From Cyclospora cayetanensis (lineage: Eukaryota; Apicomplexa; Conoidasida; Eucoccidiorida; Eimeriidae): a stretch of 64,000 nt of DNA. Below the pieces are notes generated by a model, which made no database searches, was not told where the DNA came from, and saw nothing but the letters and a program-made list of their open reading frames with translations. Numbering within the stretch: the first letter of the stretch is position 1; the number at the start of each line of letters is the position of its first letter. Position numbers and translations under genes: made by a program. Where the stretch lies: the NCBI RefSeq assembly GCF_002999335.1, contig NW_020312070.1, positions 1-64,000 of the forward strand, given 5' to 3'. This document shows positions 51,416-62,172 of the stretch, piece by piece.

Positions 51416-51656
51416 TAAATGCTGTATTCTCGGCTCGTGTCGATACCTACTGTCTTCCAAGTAGGCTTCTTCGCCGATCTCTGAGTTCTGGGCTGTATCT
51501 TTACGGCTCCGACTTCGGCTGTGGCTTCTGCTGAAGCTTCGACTCAGCAATCGCCCAAAGCGCGCGAACCTCGAAGAGCTGTGCGCCCTCTTCTTATTGC
51601 TTCCATGCTCTTTCTCCTCCTTTAGCAGAGACTTTGTTTCGGAAGACTTGTAGCCT
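51416..51656 (-). CDS. Possible exon with an RS-rich segment
   Basis: The minus strand is open with a Lys/Glu/Ser-rich frame leading into alternating Arg/Ser (SRSFSRSHSRSRSRK), then an acidic end EIGEEAYLED. A donor (GTAGGT or GTATCG) lies at about 51450-51445. It sits upstream of the coiled-coil/CNB gene on the same strand and could be an untranslated or alternative first exon of it, or part of a separate small splicing-factor-like gene. No start codon assigned. Confidence 0.25.
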
Positions 51657-51657
51657 T

Positions 51658-51869
51658 ATGGCGCACGCAAGCAATTTCGAAGCAGAAGGGGGAAACGTCC
51701 TTTACACTAGCAGAGTGACAGCGATTCCATCGTAAGAACTGTCTCTTCCCAATAGCTCACAAATCAAGCACTTATACATTTCAGACGAGCATGGAAGCCA
51801 TGGACACCAGCTAATCTTTGGCACTTCCTCACACAACACTGGTGGCCCACCCTCGCCTTTGCAGCTTAA
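51658..51869 (+). CDS. Possible two-exon 52-residue protein
   Basis: Exons 51658-51731 and 51785-51869 joined across a 53-base intron with good GTAAGA and TTTCAG sites give 52 residues ending in a Trp-rich, mildly hydrophobic helix (LWHFLTQHWWPTLAFAA). This resembles the build of small subunits of mitochondrial membrane complexes but matches none I know. The intron is shorter than most in this window. Low confidence. Confidence 0.3.
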
Positions 51870-51984
51870 GGTACCAAAGTTTCACAAGGATCGCGCCAAC
51901 TCTCGCCTGCTGGTTCATTAGGCAAATCTCACTACTACCTAGGGCCTTAAAAACACCTCAAAGCTTTCAACACCACATTTTTTA

Positions 51985-52506
51985 TTAAAAAGCAGCGTTC
52001 CAACAACCCTCAGAGGTGAGCGTACTGTGTATTCGCAATGATTCGTCCGGAAGGCCATTGGAGTCGCTCTGCTCTCCGGGGTCGCTAGACACGCTTCTGT
52101 TGCTGCTTATTCTTCTGGGTTCCGTGGGAGACTCAGCACCTGATATGGGAAAACTCAGCTCCTGAGCGGTTCGGGTGCGGAGTACCGCACCGGGATGTTG
52201 GTAGCTGGTTCTGTCCTTAGTTGCTAATTCCCGCTTTACGGGTTCCTGGACGGACATGAACATTGCCGCTAGAGAAGTGACGTTGGTGGTGTCTCTGATA
52301 GGGGCGGGCTTCACCCCATCCTCCGTTTCGCCTGCATCTACAGTATCGTCTGCCTTGTGGTCCCGAGGAGTTCTGCTAGTGTCTGTAGAGCGGAATCTGC
52401 GGATACTGCTCTGTCGCAACCAACTCATCATGCCTCTGCTGCCCTTCTTTTCCACATCGGGGACATTTTGCACACTTTGTGCCTCTTGCTCTTTTGGAGT
52501 CTCCAT
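51985..52506 (-). CDS. Small disordered basic/Ser-rich protein, unknown
   Basis: An unspliced ATG-to-TAA frame of 173 residues. It begins METPKEQEAQSV, has a basic helix-like stretch (MMSWLRQSSIRRFRS) near residue 27, and the rest is Ser/Thr/Pro/Glu-rich and probably disordered. No membrane segment or signal. The composition resembles the disordered part of the neighbouring coiled-coil gene, but there is no evidence that they form one gene. No family recognised. Confidence 0.4.
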   Translation of the reverse strand: METPKEQEAQSVQNVPDVEKKGSRGMMSWLRQSSIRRFRSTDTSRTPRDHKADDTVDAGETEDGVKPAPIRDTTNVTSLAAMFMSVQEPVKRELATKDRTSYQHPGAVLRTRTAQELSFPISGAESPTEPRRISSNRSVSSDPGEQSDSNGLPDESLRIHSTLTSEGCWNAAF

Positions 52507-55500
52507 GGCGCTGGTGTTCCGTGGTCAGGCCTTGGACCAGCGGCATGGAGGGAAAAGAACGCGTCATCGAATTGCAGCCGTAGCGCCAAAGGCGCAAACT
52601 AATGTTCGCGCTATCTCTAAATTAAACACAATACTCTGTTTCAGCTCGGTGCCGCTAGTGAACAATATAGCATGTGCAGATGGCGTACATAGGTGAGGAG
52701 TTCAAGCCCCTGGTCAGGCCGTTGCAGCCGGAGACAGCCCCGAACCCACGAAAAGACTCCTACCCACCATAGAGCCTTCCTTGTTTCCAATGCTCTCTGG
52801 ATGTACCTAGTTTGCAGATATAACAGCAGAGGCAGTAGCAGCTTCCCCGCAATCGGAACAGGGAATCGGCGGTTTGGTACATGTAGAGCCCAAGGCCCTC
52901 TCAGGACACGCACCATAACGGCCCCCAGATTATCCGATTTCACTGCAGTGTTTTATGGAAGGAACCAGACAAATATCAGAAGAGTTTATTCTACTGCCTA
53001 GCATTGGGCACTACAGTGCGGAGACACAAGGCCTGCAACCCTTGTGCTGAGATATTTTTTAGTCTTGGAAAGTCAGGCTCTAGTAGAGGATGATAATGTA
53101 GTGAAGCAAGGCCAGAGTGGAGCTTAGGAGGCCAGCAGCGCAATATCTAAGGAACAGTAGTTGCACCTGAAAACACGCAGTGTTAGGCGTCTGGAGATGT
53201 TCAAATTGTCGCTCTGTTGACAGAGTGGGAAAAGGAGAACGGGTGTTTTGTTGCTTGAAGGCACCAAAGTGAACGAATAAAAATACTCCTTTTGGGGCAA
53301 AATAATTTTGTTTGCCACAGTATGAGGTGCCATGTAGGGGAACCCACGCCTACGGACTGCAACTGCCCTAAAAGCTACCATCAAAGGCCTCAGGAGTTAC
53401 AGCCTTCCACTTTCATGCTTTTGCGAATACGCATTAGCTTGAAATAGCTGAAGCTTTATTTTTTCGTTTGCCTTCAAAAGCATCATGGCATTCAAGTGCC
53501 CGGTCTGTCTCCCCGGTTGACAATTGCAAGCACAAATATTGCTGGGAACGGCCGAAGGCAGGCCGACAAAATATACTATTTGCATCGCTCAATCGAAAAG
53601 CTCAGATTTTTTCACTTTCCTGCAAGGGACTTGTAAAGTAGGTGGTCGAGCAACTCCGTGTTCTTAAAACGACAGACAGGAAGAATTCCACGGGCCATAG
53701 TATGGTGGTGCAGCACTTACCGAAGGGTTTTGTATATTTAATGCACTTCTACTTACACGATCCCTGCTGCAACAGAATTAGCCAGCTGCGTCCGTTGCTC
53801 TAGTGGTATACTTCGGCGGCCTGGGTTTGTTCTTCCGACCCAAGCAACTGACACCTGGTTCATCTGTGAGCCAATATGGGGAAAAGGGAGATCCTGCCTC
53901 AAATGAGTTGCTGTGAAGGGCGATGTCCTACGTTAGTTGGGCCAATGTGGGAGAACAGGGTAGCTTATTGCACCAGAGATCGGGTAAACAGATTCGTCAA
54001 AAATGGTGAAGAAAGGATCTGGGTACTCTGCGACAACAGTATTGCTTTGCAGCCGTAGTAGACAGCAAAAGAACAAGGAAGCTCATTTTTCATAGTATTT
54101 ATTTTCGTTTGTATGCAGTCTGTCACAGGCTGGAATGCCTTTTTTGGGGTCTGAAGGGAGGTATAGCGGGGCTAAGCTACACGTAGGCAACTTTTACTGC
54201 ACTAGCTGCAACAGGCTTAGAGCGTGGGGGGAGAGGGACCGTCAGGTGAGCGATGTTCCGCGATTGCCGAGATCAGAAAACTCTTTAGGGAGATGAAATT
54301 CCATCCGTTACCAGTGGATGCTCAGAAGACAGGATGCATCACGCTGTGAAGTCCCGACCATTTCAACTCCCACCAATGATTTTTATCAGCAAGCACCTTG
54401 CGCCGAACCCCATTGAAGACATCCTGAGCGCTACTGGATGCTTTTCCCTCCTTCATCATGCGTGCGTCCCGGAGAGCTCAGCACATGAGGGGACAGGGAT
54501 CTCTAGGGTGAGCGATGTTCCTGCCTGTAAAGAGCTCTGAGCATTGGTAGCTCATTGAACATAGCACCTAGCACAGGAGCACAAAACAACCTTGCGGCTC
54601 GTCGGATCGTGCTACAACTACTCTGTGGTGGAAAGGAGCTGCCAACCCTAAAACAAATGGTCAATTCTTTAATAGTCCTTAACTTGATATGACTAACGCA
54701 GTAAGAAATGCCTAGGGGCTGCATAGCCCGTTCCACAGGCGGTGCTTCAATAGAAGATCGCAGTCCGCAGTTCCCCTGGTTGCCAGTGGCGACTGGCCGT
54801 GAACTACGATTCTTCGTGGCGTTTGGCATAATGTGACAGGGTTGAACTGGAACTGCAAGAGATATTCCCGAATGAGACAGATATATAGCCGAAAGCACAT
54901 CGACGCGGGGGATCCACTCTTCCAGCATCCGACTGGCGAAAGCATCCCATCTCCCTGCTCCAAAGGCAGCGCAAGTAAGCATTAGGCCACCAGAAACACT
55001 CATTCAACAATAACGAGGCATTATTTCTCTCCCTTCATCGCTATAGAATACTAAACTGCGAGGTAATCGCTCGCTCCTCCGCCGTGCTCCCCCTCGTAGG
55101 CCCCAGCCCCACTTCAGTGTTGTTCAACTCCTATAGTGCTGGGTTTGAGAATATCAATCAGTGGCTAAGTTTCATGCAGTTGTTTTATGTTGCTTTTCGC
55201 CGCCTTTCGCCCTGCGGATCTGTGATTGCGCGTACTACAGACGAGCCAGCCGGTGCCTCTCTAGTCCTGATGAGGTGCGCAGACGGAGAAGATCCTTTGG
55301 CGTCTGTTGCTTGTATCATCCGTTTTTGTTAATTCATGCCTGATACTAATGAAACCTCTCCGACAGAGCTAAGCAGCGGACTAACTCTCGCCGGGGTTGC
55401 GGTTTGCGCCGCTTCTCTCCAGTTCCAATCTTTGCTAGATTGGGTGAGGGGACCCTTCAGGAAGGCAGCATTGGGTAAAGGGGCCTCCAATTCGGCTTCA

Positions 55501-55776
55501 TTTGCGGTAGCCTGCTTCGGGAACGGTGGAACGGCCAGTCCGTGCGTGACCAGCAAGTGGCACATGCACTCGACCACTGGGGGATTTATGACGCGTTCAT
55601 TGAAGGGTGGTTTCGACTTGAAAACGCGAGCAGCATGAGCTCCTGCCAAAGAAAACTAAGAAATGGGGGTTCCGAATCATGAGGGACCGGCCTATGTCGC
55701 TTTGCGCCCATGTAACACAGCAGCTCCGGCGCAAGGCGGAGAAGCCGTCTTCCGTGGCAGTTTTTTGACTTGCACG
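52507..55776. other. Gene-poor stretch
   Basis: About 3.3 kb with only short open frames: a 60-residue plus frame at 53876, a 166-residue minus frame at 54503-55003 and a 100-residue plus frame at 55336. None has a domain or convincing splice context. The promoter of the 55777 membrane-protein gene should be at the right end. Confidence 0.35.
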
Positions 55777-58700
55777 ATGAGCTCTGGCTGCAAAGTTGGC
55801 CCCCCACATGATGGCGCTTCACGCAGAATATCAGGCAACTGTGGTTCTTTTGCGGCAAAATATATGCTGTTGTTTGTTTTGTTCGCGAGTTGCGGACTAG
55901 CGGGGTTCTTCTTGGGCACCCTTTACGGACCTGCAAATTACAATGTAAGCCAAAAGGCCGGGGACGTGGGACCTTAAGGAGTATGTACATATATCGGCTA
56001 CTTCTGTGTGCATGGATGTAAATGGATGCCGGTTATTGTGCTGCACATCCTCTGTCATTTGGCCTCATGCTTGCGCGCCGTGTAGTTGCAGGACGCTTCC
56101 TTCTCCAGTCGGCCGCAAGCCCGCCGCCTTTCTGATTCGAACAATTACGGGTCTGGAAACGATGGTGATTCGGGAGAGGGTGGGAACTCCGACGCAGTAA
56201 GAGGCAGCACTGATTGGAAAGACAAATCAGAAAGTTCCGAAGGTGCATCCGCGGGTCGGGAGAGAGACCAGGGAGCTGATCCGTTGGTAGGGTCAACTTC
56301 AGCAAACTCAACAGACGCCGTAGTGCCTTTTGAAGGGGAACAAGCATTGTCGGGTACTCCCGCCGCTCCGGTTCCAGGCGCTGGTGTGGAAAAAATCGAC
56401 AACGCGGGCAAGCCGAACTCTCACAAAAGCCAGCGACGCCGGAACAGGAAGATTCGCGAGGTAGAAGGTAAGAGAAGCGAAACGCAGAGGCGAACCGGCT
56501 GTTCTATATGCTCAAGGCATTTTCTCATCAAGCACATATATTTATGTATTTGTTATGTCGGTGGCGCCCTGTTACCCAGGCCCGGTTTTCCTTGAGTGTG
56601 TGTATGCAGGCCCCAGGCCGGATCTGTACAGGACGGAGCTTTGCTCCATGCTGAGAGATGATCCAGGGTTGCACGTCTGGTATGCGCTCATGGTGCTGTG
56701 GGTGGCTGAGTGGCCGACGTACGCACGACATGGAAATGGCGGCGATGCGTACTTGAAGTATCTTCGCGGTTTGGCGGAGAACTTTGAAGTGCCGAGACAC
56801 GCAGCCTCTCAGATCCAATGCTTGTTTGCGGACGAGCTCGTTTGCGGCACGCCGACCTTCTTTTTGGGAGGAGTGAGTGTGGTAGTGTATTGGCTGACAA
56901 TGCGGATTAGTGTGCGGGAACGGAACATATCTTGAGATGGATTTGTGGCGAATGCCGAGCATGGGATTTTCAAGCTTTCAGGGCGTGCCTGCGCCAGCGG
57001 AGTGTCCGTTGTTTATTGGCTCGGGATGTTTCCTACTTTCATTATGACGTGGGCCATGAGCTCCTTGCGGATGTACCAATTTAATTGCAGTAGCGCCGAC
57101 GAATTGTGTCAGTTCACGTATTGTCTGTGTGCAGATTTGCGTAGCATGGAGGGTTTTATTGTGTCTATGCATATGCGAATGCTTGTGGTGCGTGTGCATA
57201 TGAATTCGGATGCAAAGATTGTTAAACTTATTCTTATAACGTTTCTTCACACGTGCATGTTCATATGTAGTGTCTCCTCGTTTGCTAGAGCGGCTGTGCG
57301 TACAGCAATGGATGTACCTCAAGATACAAAAGTGGAGGGCTCTACACATCTCCTTCATGTGTTTTTGTCGCAGTTGGACGTTGTAGGTAGAGATATTCAC
57401 CGTTTTCAAGACCTGATAACGGTCTTGAAGAAGTATAAACAGAACCAGCATTTCATGGACTTGGTATCCTACACTCAATCGTCGAAGCTGCCTGCCGATG
57501 TCTCCATCTCGGGCTTTCCTATGCTTTTGAGAACCGCCTTTGAGGGTTTGGCTTTCACGTTTAGCAGGCGGCTCTACATCAAATCTGATAAGAAAAGTGA
57601 AGGCAAATCATCCAAACGATCTGAAGGTACAGTTAAATGAGGAAATTTTCCTATAGCCCTTAAATCCCCCACGTGTCTCCCGTTTTACTGGATGTGCTGG
57701 TGCTTCTGTCGCCTGTCGTGGTCCTTTACGGTGAGTAGCAAATTCTTCCGTATGAGTATGTCGTAATAGGATCAGTTCTTTTGTTAGTACTACTCGGCTG
57801 GCTGCTAGATGAACAGCAGTTTGTCAACCTTCTGCTGTATACTTTTTTGGGCCGTATTTCGGTCATGTTGCATAACGGCATTCGCGGTTCGGGTTGTAGG
57901 GCTTGAATTTTTTTGTTTGCTGTTGTGTTAAGGCTCGATGACTATGAGTGGATTTTACAACACATACGTGTGGCAGTACCAGCTTAACCAGGTCCAGTAT
58001 TGGATGCTGATGATGATGGCCAGTATAATGAAACGGATCGTCTCTATCAGGTATAACCCCATTTTCAAAATCTCTCTGGAAGCAGAAGCTTGCTTTTATA
58101 TACCAACTCTCTGGCTGTCGTGTACGCGATCTCAGTCGCTTTCTATGCGTTCGTATACGTCACCTTTGATCTCAATCAAATTGTGCTGCCAGATAGAAGC
58201 GTTGCTACTGTTTGTTTTTGCGGCAGTGCGTTCACCCTTTGGCTGCGCAGTATATGTTTGTCTGCAGCCGTACTGTTTTGTGGGTCCTATGGGTTATGTG
58301 TTTCCACTGCTGAAACCTTGAGTATTTCTTTGAGCATTGGGTAGAACGGAAACATGGATGTGCTCGCAACTTCTTAATGGCTTCAAAGTATCGTTTTTCA
58401 GTACTTTGTACTCTTTTGGGCCTTTGAAAGGCCATTCGTTATTCTATTGTCCTAACATCTCTGTGCGTCTCTTCAGGCCCCATGCTGGCATTATGGTCTT
58501 AAAGTTTGACTCATCTCAGGCCCCTGGAATGGGTCTTGCTCGAGGGGTCCATGGCCCGGACAAAGCAGCGATTGATTCTCTGCAACGCCAAGTGGCTGCG
58601 AGCATCGAAGGAAAGCTGGATCGTTCTTTACAAAGGTTTTCAACTTTGCAGTTTGTGCAGGGTGTGCCAATGGCTGCTACTTCGGCCATGAGGCCAAATG

Positions 58701-59951
58701 TGTCTGTTACGGGGTACTTGGAACTTACGCATACTGGCACCTTTGTAGACCACGGCATCTTTGGTATGGACATGGAAACTGACACTCTAGAAGAGTTGAA
58801 AGAGAGGATGCGGCCTGGAAATCTCCTGGTGGATGTTTCACTCGTTGACCCCTGGACTTCAAAGCCCCCCAGTGAATGGCCTGACCCATTGCAGCGCGAC
58901 GTCTTGGCTCTGACAGCGTACACCGCTACGCAGCTCCTTTGTGCCGAGATGCAGTGGGATCCATCCTTGGGCAATCTTGGGCGTGTTGAGGTTGTTTACT
59001 CCGGGTTTACAGATGTTTATGACTCAACGGGTGGCACGCAACAGGGAAAAGCCAAATTCGACCCGGATGTGCAAGTGTTGCTGCTACGCGACAATCAGAA
59101 ATATGTTGAAGACGCGCAGGAAGAGGGCAGCAAAAAGAAAATTATAAGCCTGATGGCGCAGGAGCCTATGCAGTGGGTACAGAAGAGGGTTATAGATCCA
59201 GAGAGGATTCAGTGGAGAGGTGTTGCCAGGCTGTTGACAGACGGGCAAATGTACAGGAAGAACGCTTTTGGCATGGGATTGCCCCCGGCACTCCGCCGCA
59301 ACGCGGAAGAACTCCTCAAACCCAACGTTGTCCTAATCCATATCGTTATTCAGGGTCTTGGGCACCTGAATGGCGATACTTTAGGCTTCGACATGACAGC
59401 TAGCGAAATGGCGAGCCGGCTCGTAAGACGCTGTCGCGGAATCTACGACCCCGTCCTCCTCAAAGCCGTAACCCCGTTTGTTAAGGTAAGCAACCAAGGT
59501 AGTACAAGTTTGCTGGATTTTGCCAGATGAACTGGAAACGAATGTAACTTTGGCTTCGGTTTTTCAAAAACCTTTCTTGTTTAGGTATCCGTTTGAACAT
59601 ATTCATTCGTTGTGTCCCGTTTTGCTGTTGCACAATTTTCAGGTGCAGGTAAAGAATGAACAGAAATGTGTCGGAGACATGCCAAAATGGGTGGTCTTAG
59701 TCGCGACCTCTGGTGTAGCCTTGTTCTTTATCATCTTAATTACTCTTTTGTTGTACCACGACAAGATCAAGCTTCCATGGTGGATAATGTGCATCTGTAG
59801 CAGTCGTGCACCGTGGGAAGAGTCATCTTCAGCCACTAGCTTTTCGAATGTTTTCACACCAGAGGTTCTAGACAAACCAAGTAAGTCCACCCGGGACATA
59901 ATTGCATTTGCACCCCCAATAAAGGAAACTACATCTTCCCTCCCTTCTTAA
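55777..59951 (+). CDS. Large two-anchor membrane protein of unknown family
   Basis: Exons supported by frame and splice phase: 55777-55944, 56092-56467, 56610-56872, about 57271-57626, 57998-58050, 58520-59485 and 59643-59951. One or more exons between 56872 and 57271 are unresolved because phases do not close there. The N-terminus carries a single hydrophobic anchor (YMLLFVLFASCGLAGFFLG) at about residues 30-50. A disordered acidic/Ser segment follows, then a Trp/Cys-containing block (DDPGLHVWYALMVLWVAEWP), a helical part, and a long folded-looking domain (exon 58520-59485, 322 residues, contains NVSVTGYLELTHTG and WRGVARLLTDGQMYR). Near the C-terminus is a second anchor (WVVLVATSGVALFFIILI) and a cytosolic tail of about 65 residues ending TTSSLPS. 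The layout suggests a secretory-pathway or surface protein. No domain recognised. Confidence 0.65.
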
Positions 59952-62172
59952 TCTATGTGGAGAGACAAGACTATGCGAGATTCGCCGGTCTCTGCCGAAA
60001 GGTGGCTTCTGCCCCTCGGGTGTACGTTTGTCCTAGCGGCAGATCCCGATTGCTACTGACCAATTCGTAAATGCCGCCATTAGTCCCGCACTACATCCTG
60101 GCAGGTGAATACGGGCATGCAATATGGCTATTCTCATCGCTGCCCGTCTCCTGTATCTTACCCGTTGTGCGTGGCACACGTATATGGCCTCGCCATACCC
60201 CCTGAACTAAGGAGGCGTAATACTTTAGGGGCGAACCCTTTACCTTTAATCTTTAGAAGCTTCTCCAGTGCAAAGCAAGCAATCGTAGATGTATAGAAAG
60301 CTACTAACCATAGGAGTGCCCGCAGCAGCCGAACCCAACGTTAGGCACAGGCCAACCACACGACGGGACAGGCACGGAAACAGCCTCCTGAAGTAGTGAG
60401 GAAAAGTAAGACGGAATACGCCTCACCTCACCGACAAGGGACTAACAACTCAAAAGGTACCCCGCGCTGAAAGGGCTAAGAACGCAAAGGCAGCAAAAGA
60501 CACAAAAAAAAGGACTGTTGGCGCCGAAGCGCCCCAAAAATTGGGCTAAGATGCATTGTAATGCGGCAGGCACACGGCAATCTTTAGTAAAAGGCGAAAG
60601 ATTGGTGCGTGCTGTGCCTGCCGCTGCATCACGATAGTACCTTCTTCACACAGCGCCCACCCTGTGGGGAGCTCAACGGCGAATAAGCAGACATAACAGG
60701 AGACCTTTACCAGTAGCTGCACTTTTTGTTAAGATATTGTAGAGTTTGCTGTGTTCTATTTGTGTAACAGACACTAAATGGCTAAATTATTGCTCGTTTT
60801 ACATTGCATTGCAATTGTGCTCTTTCGCGCTTAGATTCGGCATGATTGCTACCACCGCCAGCGCTCTGTAAACGGGATGTACGAAGAAAAATGCGATCTC
60901 CCGAGATTAAACCCCTAATGGAATGTAGCAATTTAACTAATGTTTCTCCTAGTTCGTACCAGTCTAGAGCATAAAACGTGCTACTCTTAGAAGCGAACCG
61001 TGGCACCGTCTGCGGCGCATGGCAGAATTGTGTTGGACCTCCCACTGCGCGCTATTTTCTCATTCGTAACATCTGTACTATTCTCTTCTGAATAATCAAC
61101 TGAGCCACAATATCACAGCATGCTTTAATCTGTAGCGGATTTCCCCAACCTCCCATGTCAGCCTCTCGTGCCTATCCTACAGTCATTCGTCTTCTGCGCG
61201 TGCTGACTTCGGTCCTTGCTTATTTCTTCATCAGAGCGGCACACATTAACCAAGCATAAACGAAACGTACAAAAAGAGGCATCCTCGACAGATGATTTCC
61301 TCGACTCTACGCTTATCTGCTGTCAAGACCTGGGGGTGAATCAATTGCACAAACAGTTCAAGGCGTTTCCGAAACGGTGTTTAGCACATTCATCTTTGCT
61401 ACTTCGGGCGTCGGTGAAAAGATTATGGAGCAACGTCTATTCGTGGACTTCTTGTTGTTATTTGAATCTCTGCTGAATCCCACCATTTTCCGTGTACAAA
61501 CTGTCTCCTTGCTACAAGCGCCTCTATGGGGAACGCGCGTGCTGACCATTGGCGCTGTATGCTGATGACTGGGAGTGGCTCGATCACTGGGATTTCTCAA
61601 TATTCCGTATCAGACCACATATCTGTGCGTTAGTGGCGACTTGTCATCCACTACGCAAGGCCTAATTTTAGGCCCTAGTTTATAGCAGTGGAAAGAGAAA
61701 ATTAAAGATACTACCGTCTGGCGTAAGAATGAATAGTCTCGCCAAAAAAGGTATTGCATGTGTGAGGAGACACCCTTTGACGCTGTGGCTAGATGCCCAG
61801 CGAATTATCTGTTCTTTCACCTTCACAGCATGAATATTTTGTGCTGATTCTGTATAGCTAACTACCAAGGGAGACGCTGCCGAAGAAGTCTTTCCACGAC
61901 GTCAAAGCTGTGATTATTGTAATCTTCCTTATGGCTACATAGGCACGTATTTCCTCGTTCTCTTACGGACAGCTTGCTCGCATCCACGAGCTCTCAACCG
62001 GATAGGTATTGTTTTAAAAAGTCGCTACGTATCAATAAAAGCCAATTCAGTAAGAAAATCGGTACTGCGATATGGCATTTCGTCTGCCATTGTTCGAGAG
62101 ACTTCCGCCAAAAGTTCCCTACTGCGCTCAGCCCTTTGCTTTGGTATTCTGCTATGACTGTACTGGTGGTTC
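59952..62172. other. Convergent intergenic region
   Basis: About 2.2 kb between the stops of the membrane protein (+) and the M1 aminopeptidase (-). No supported coding frame. It contains the hairpin cluster listed separately at 60518-60628. Confidence 0.4.
60518..60628. ncRNA. Candidate structured RNA: three consecutive hairpins
   Basis: Hairpin A: GGCGC and GCGCC close a CGAA tetraloop at 60520-60533. Hairpin B: CCCAA and TTGGG close an AAA loop at 60533-60545. Hairpin C: 12 perfect pairs (60563-60574 with 60613-60624), an asymmetric internal loop, then 8 perfect pairs (60578-60585 with 60597-60604) around an 11-base loop. Seen directly in the sequence. Whether it is transcribed, and on which strand, is unknown; no RNA family recognised. 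Confidence 0.3.

Noticed and set aside
53785..53865. tRNA-like stretch containing CTAGTGGTAT and a GGGT...ACCC stem
   Set aside because: It has a D-arm-like word, but there is no TTCGA-type T-loop, no matching acceptor stem and no believable anticodon arm.
53876..54058. Plus-strand 60-residue frame starting MGKREILPQ
   Set aside because: Short, with no recognisable domain and no supporting neighbour.
54503..55003. Minus-strand 166-residue open frame with an ATG
   Set aside because: No domain, signal, membrane segment or splice context; a frame of this length is expected by chance in a scan of 64 kb.
60540..60560. Word TTGGGCTAAGAT, resembling the 5' region of U2 snRNA
   Set aside because: The U2 branch-point-pairing word GTAGTA and the Sm site are missing downstream, so the similarity looks accidental.
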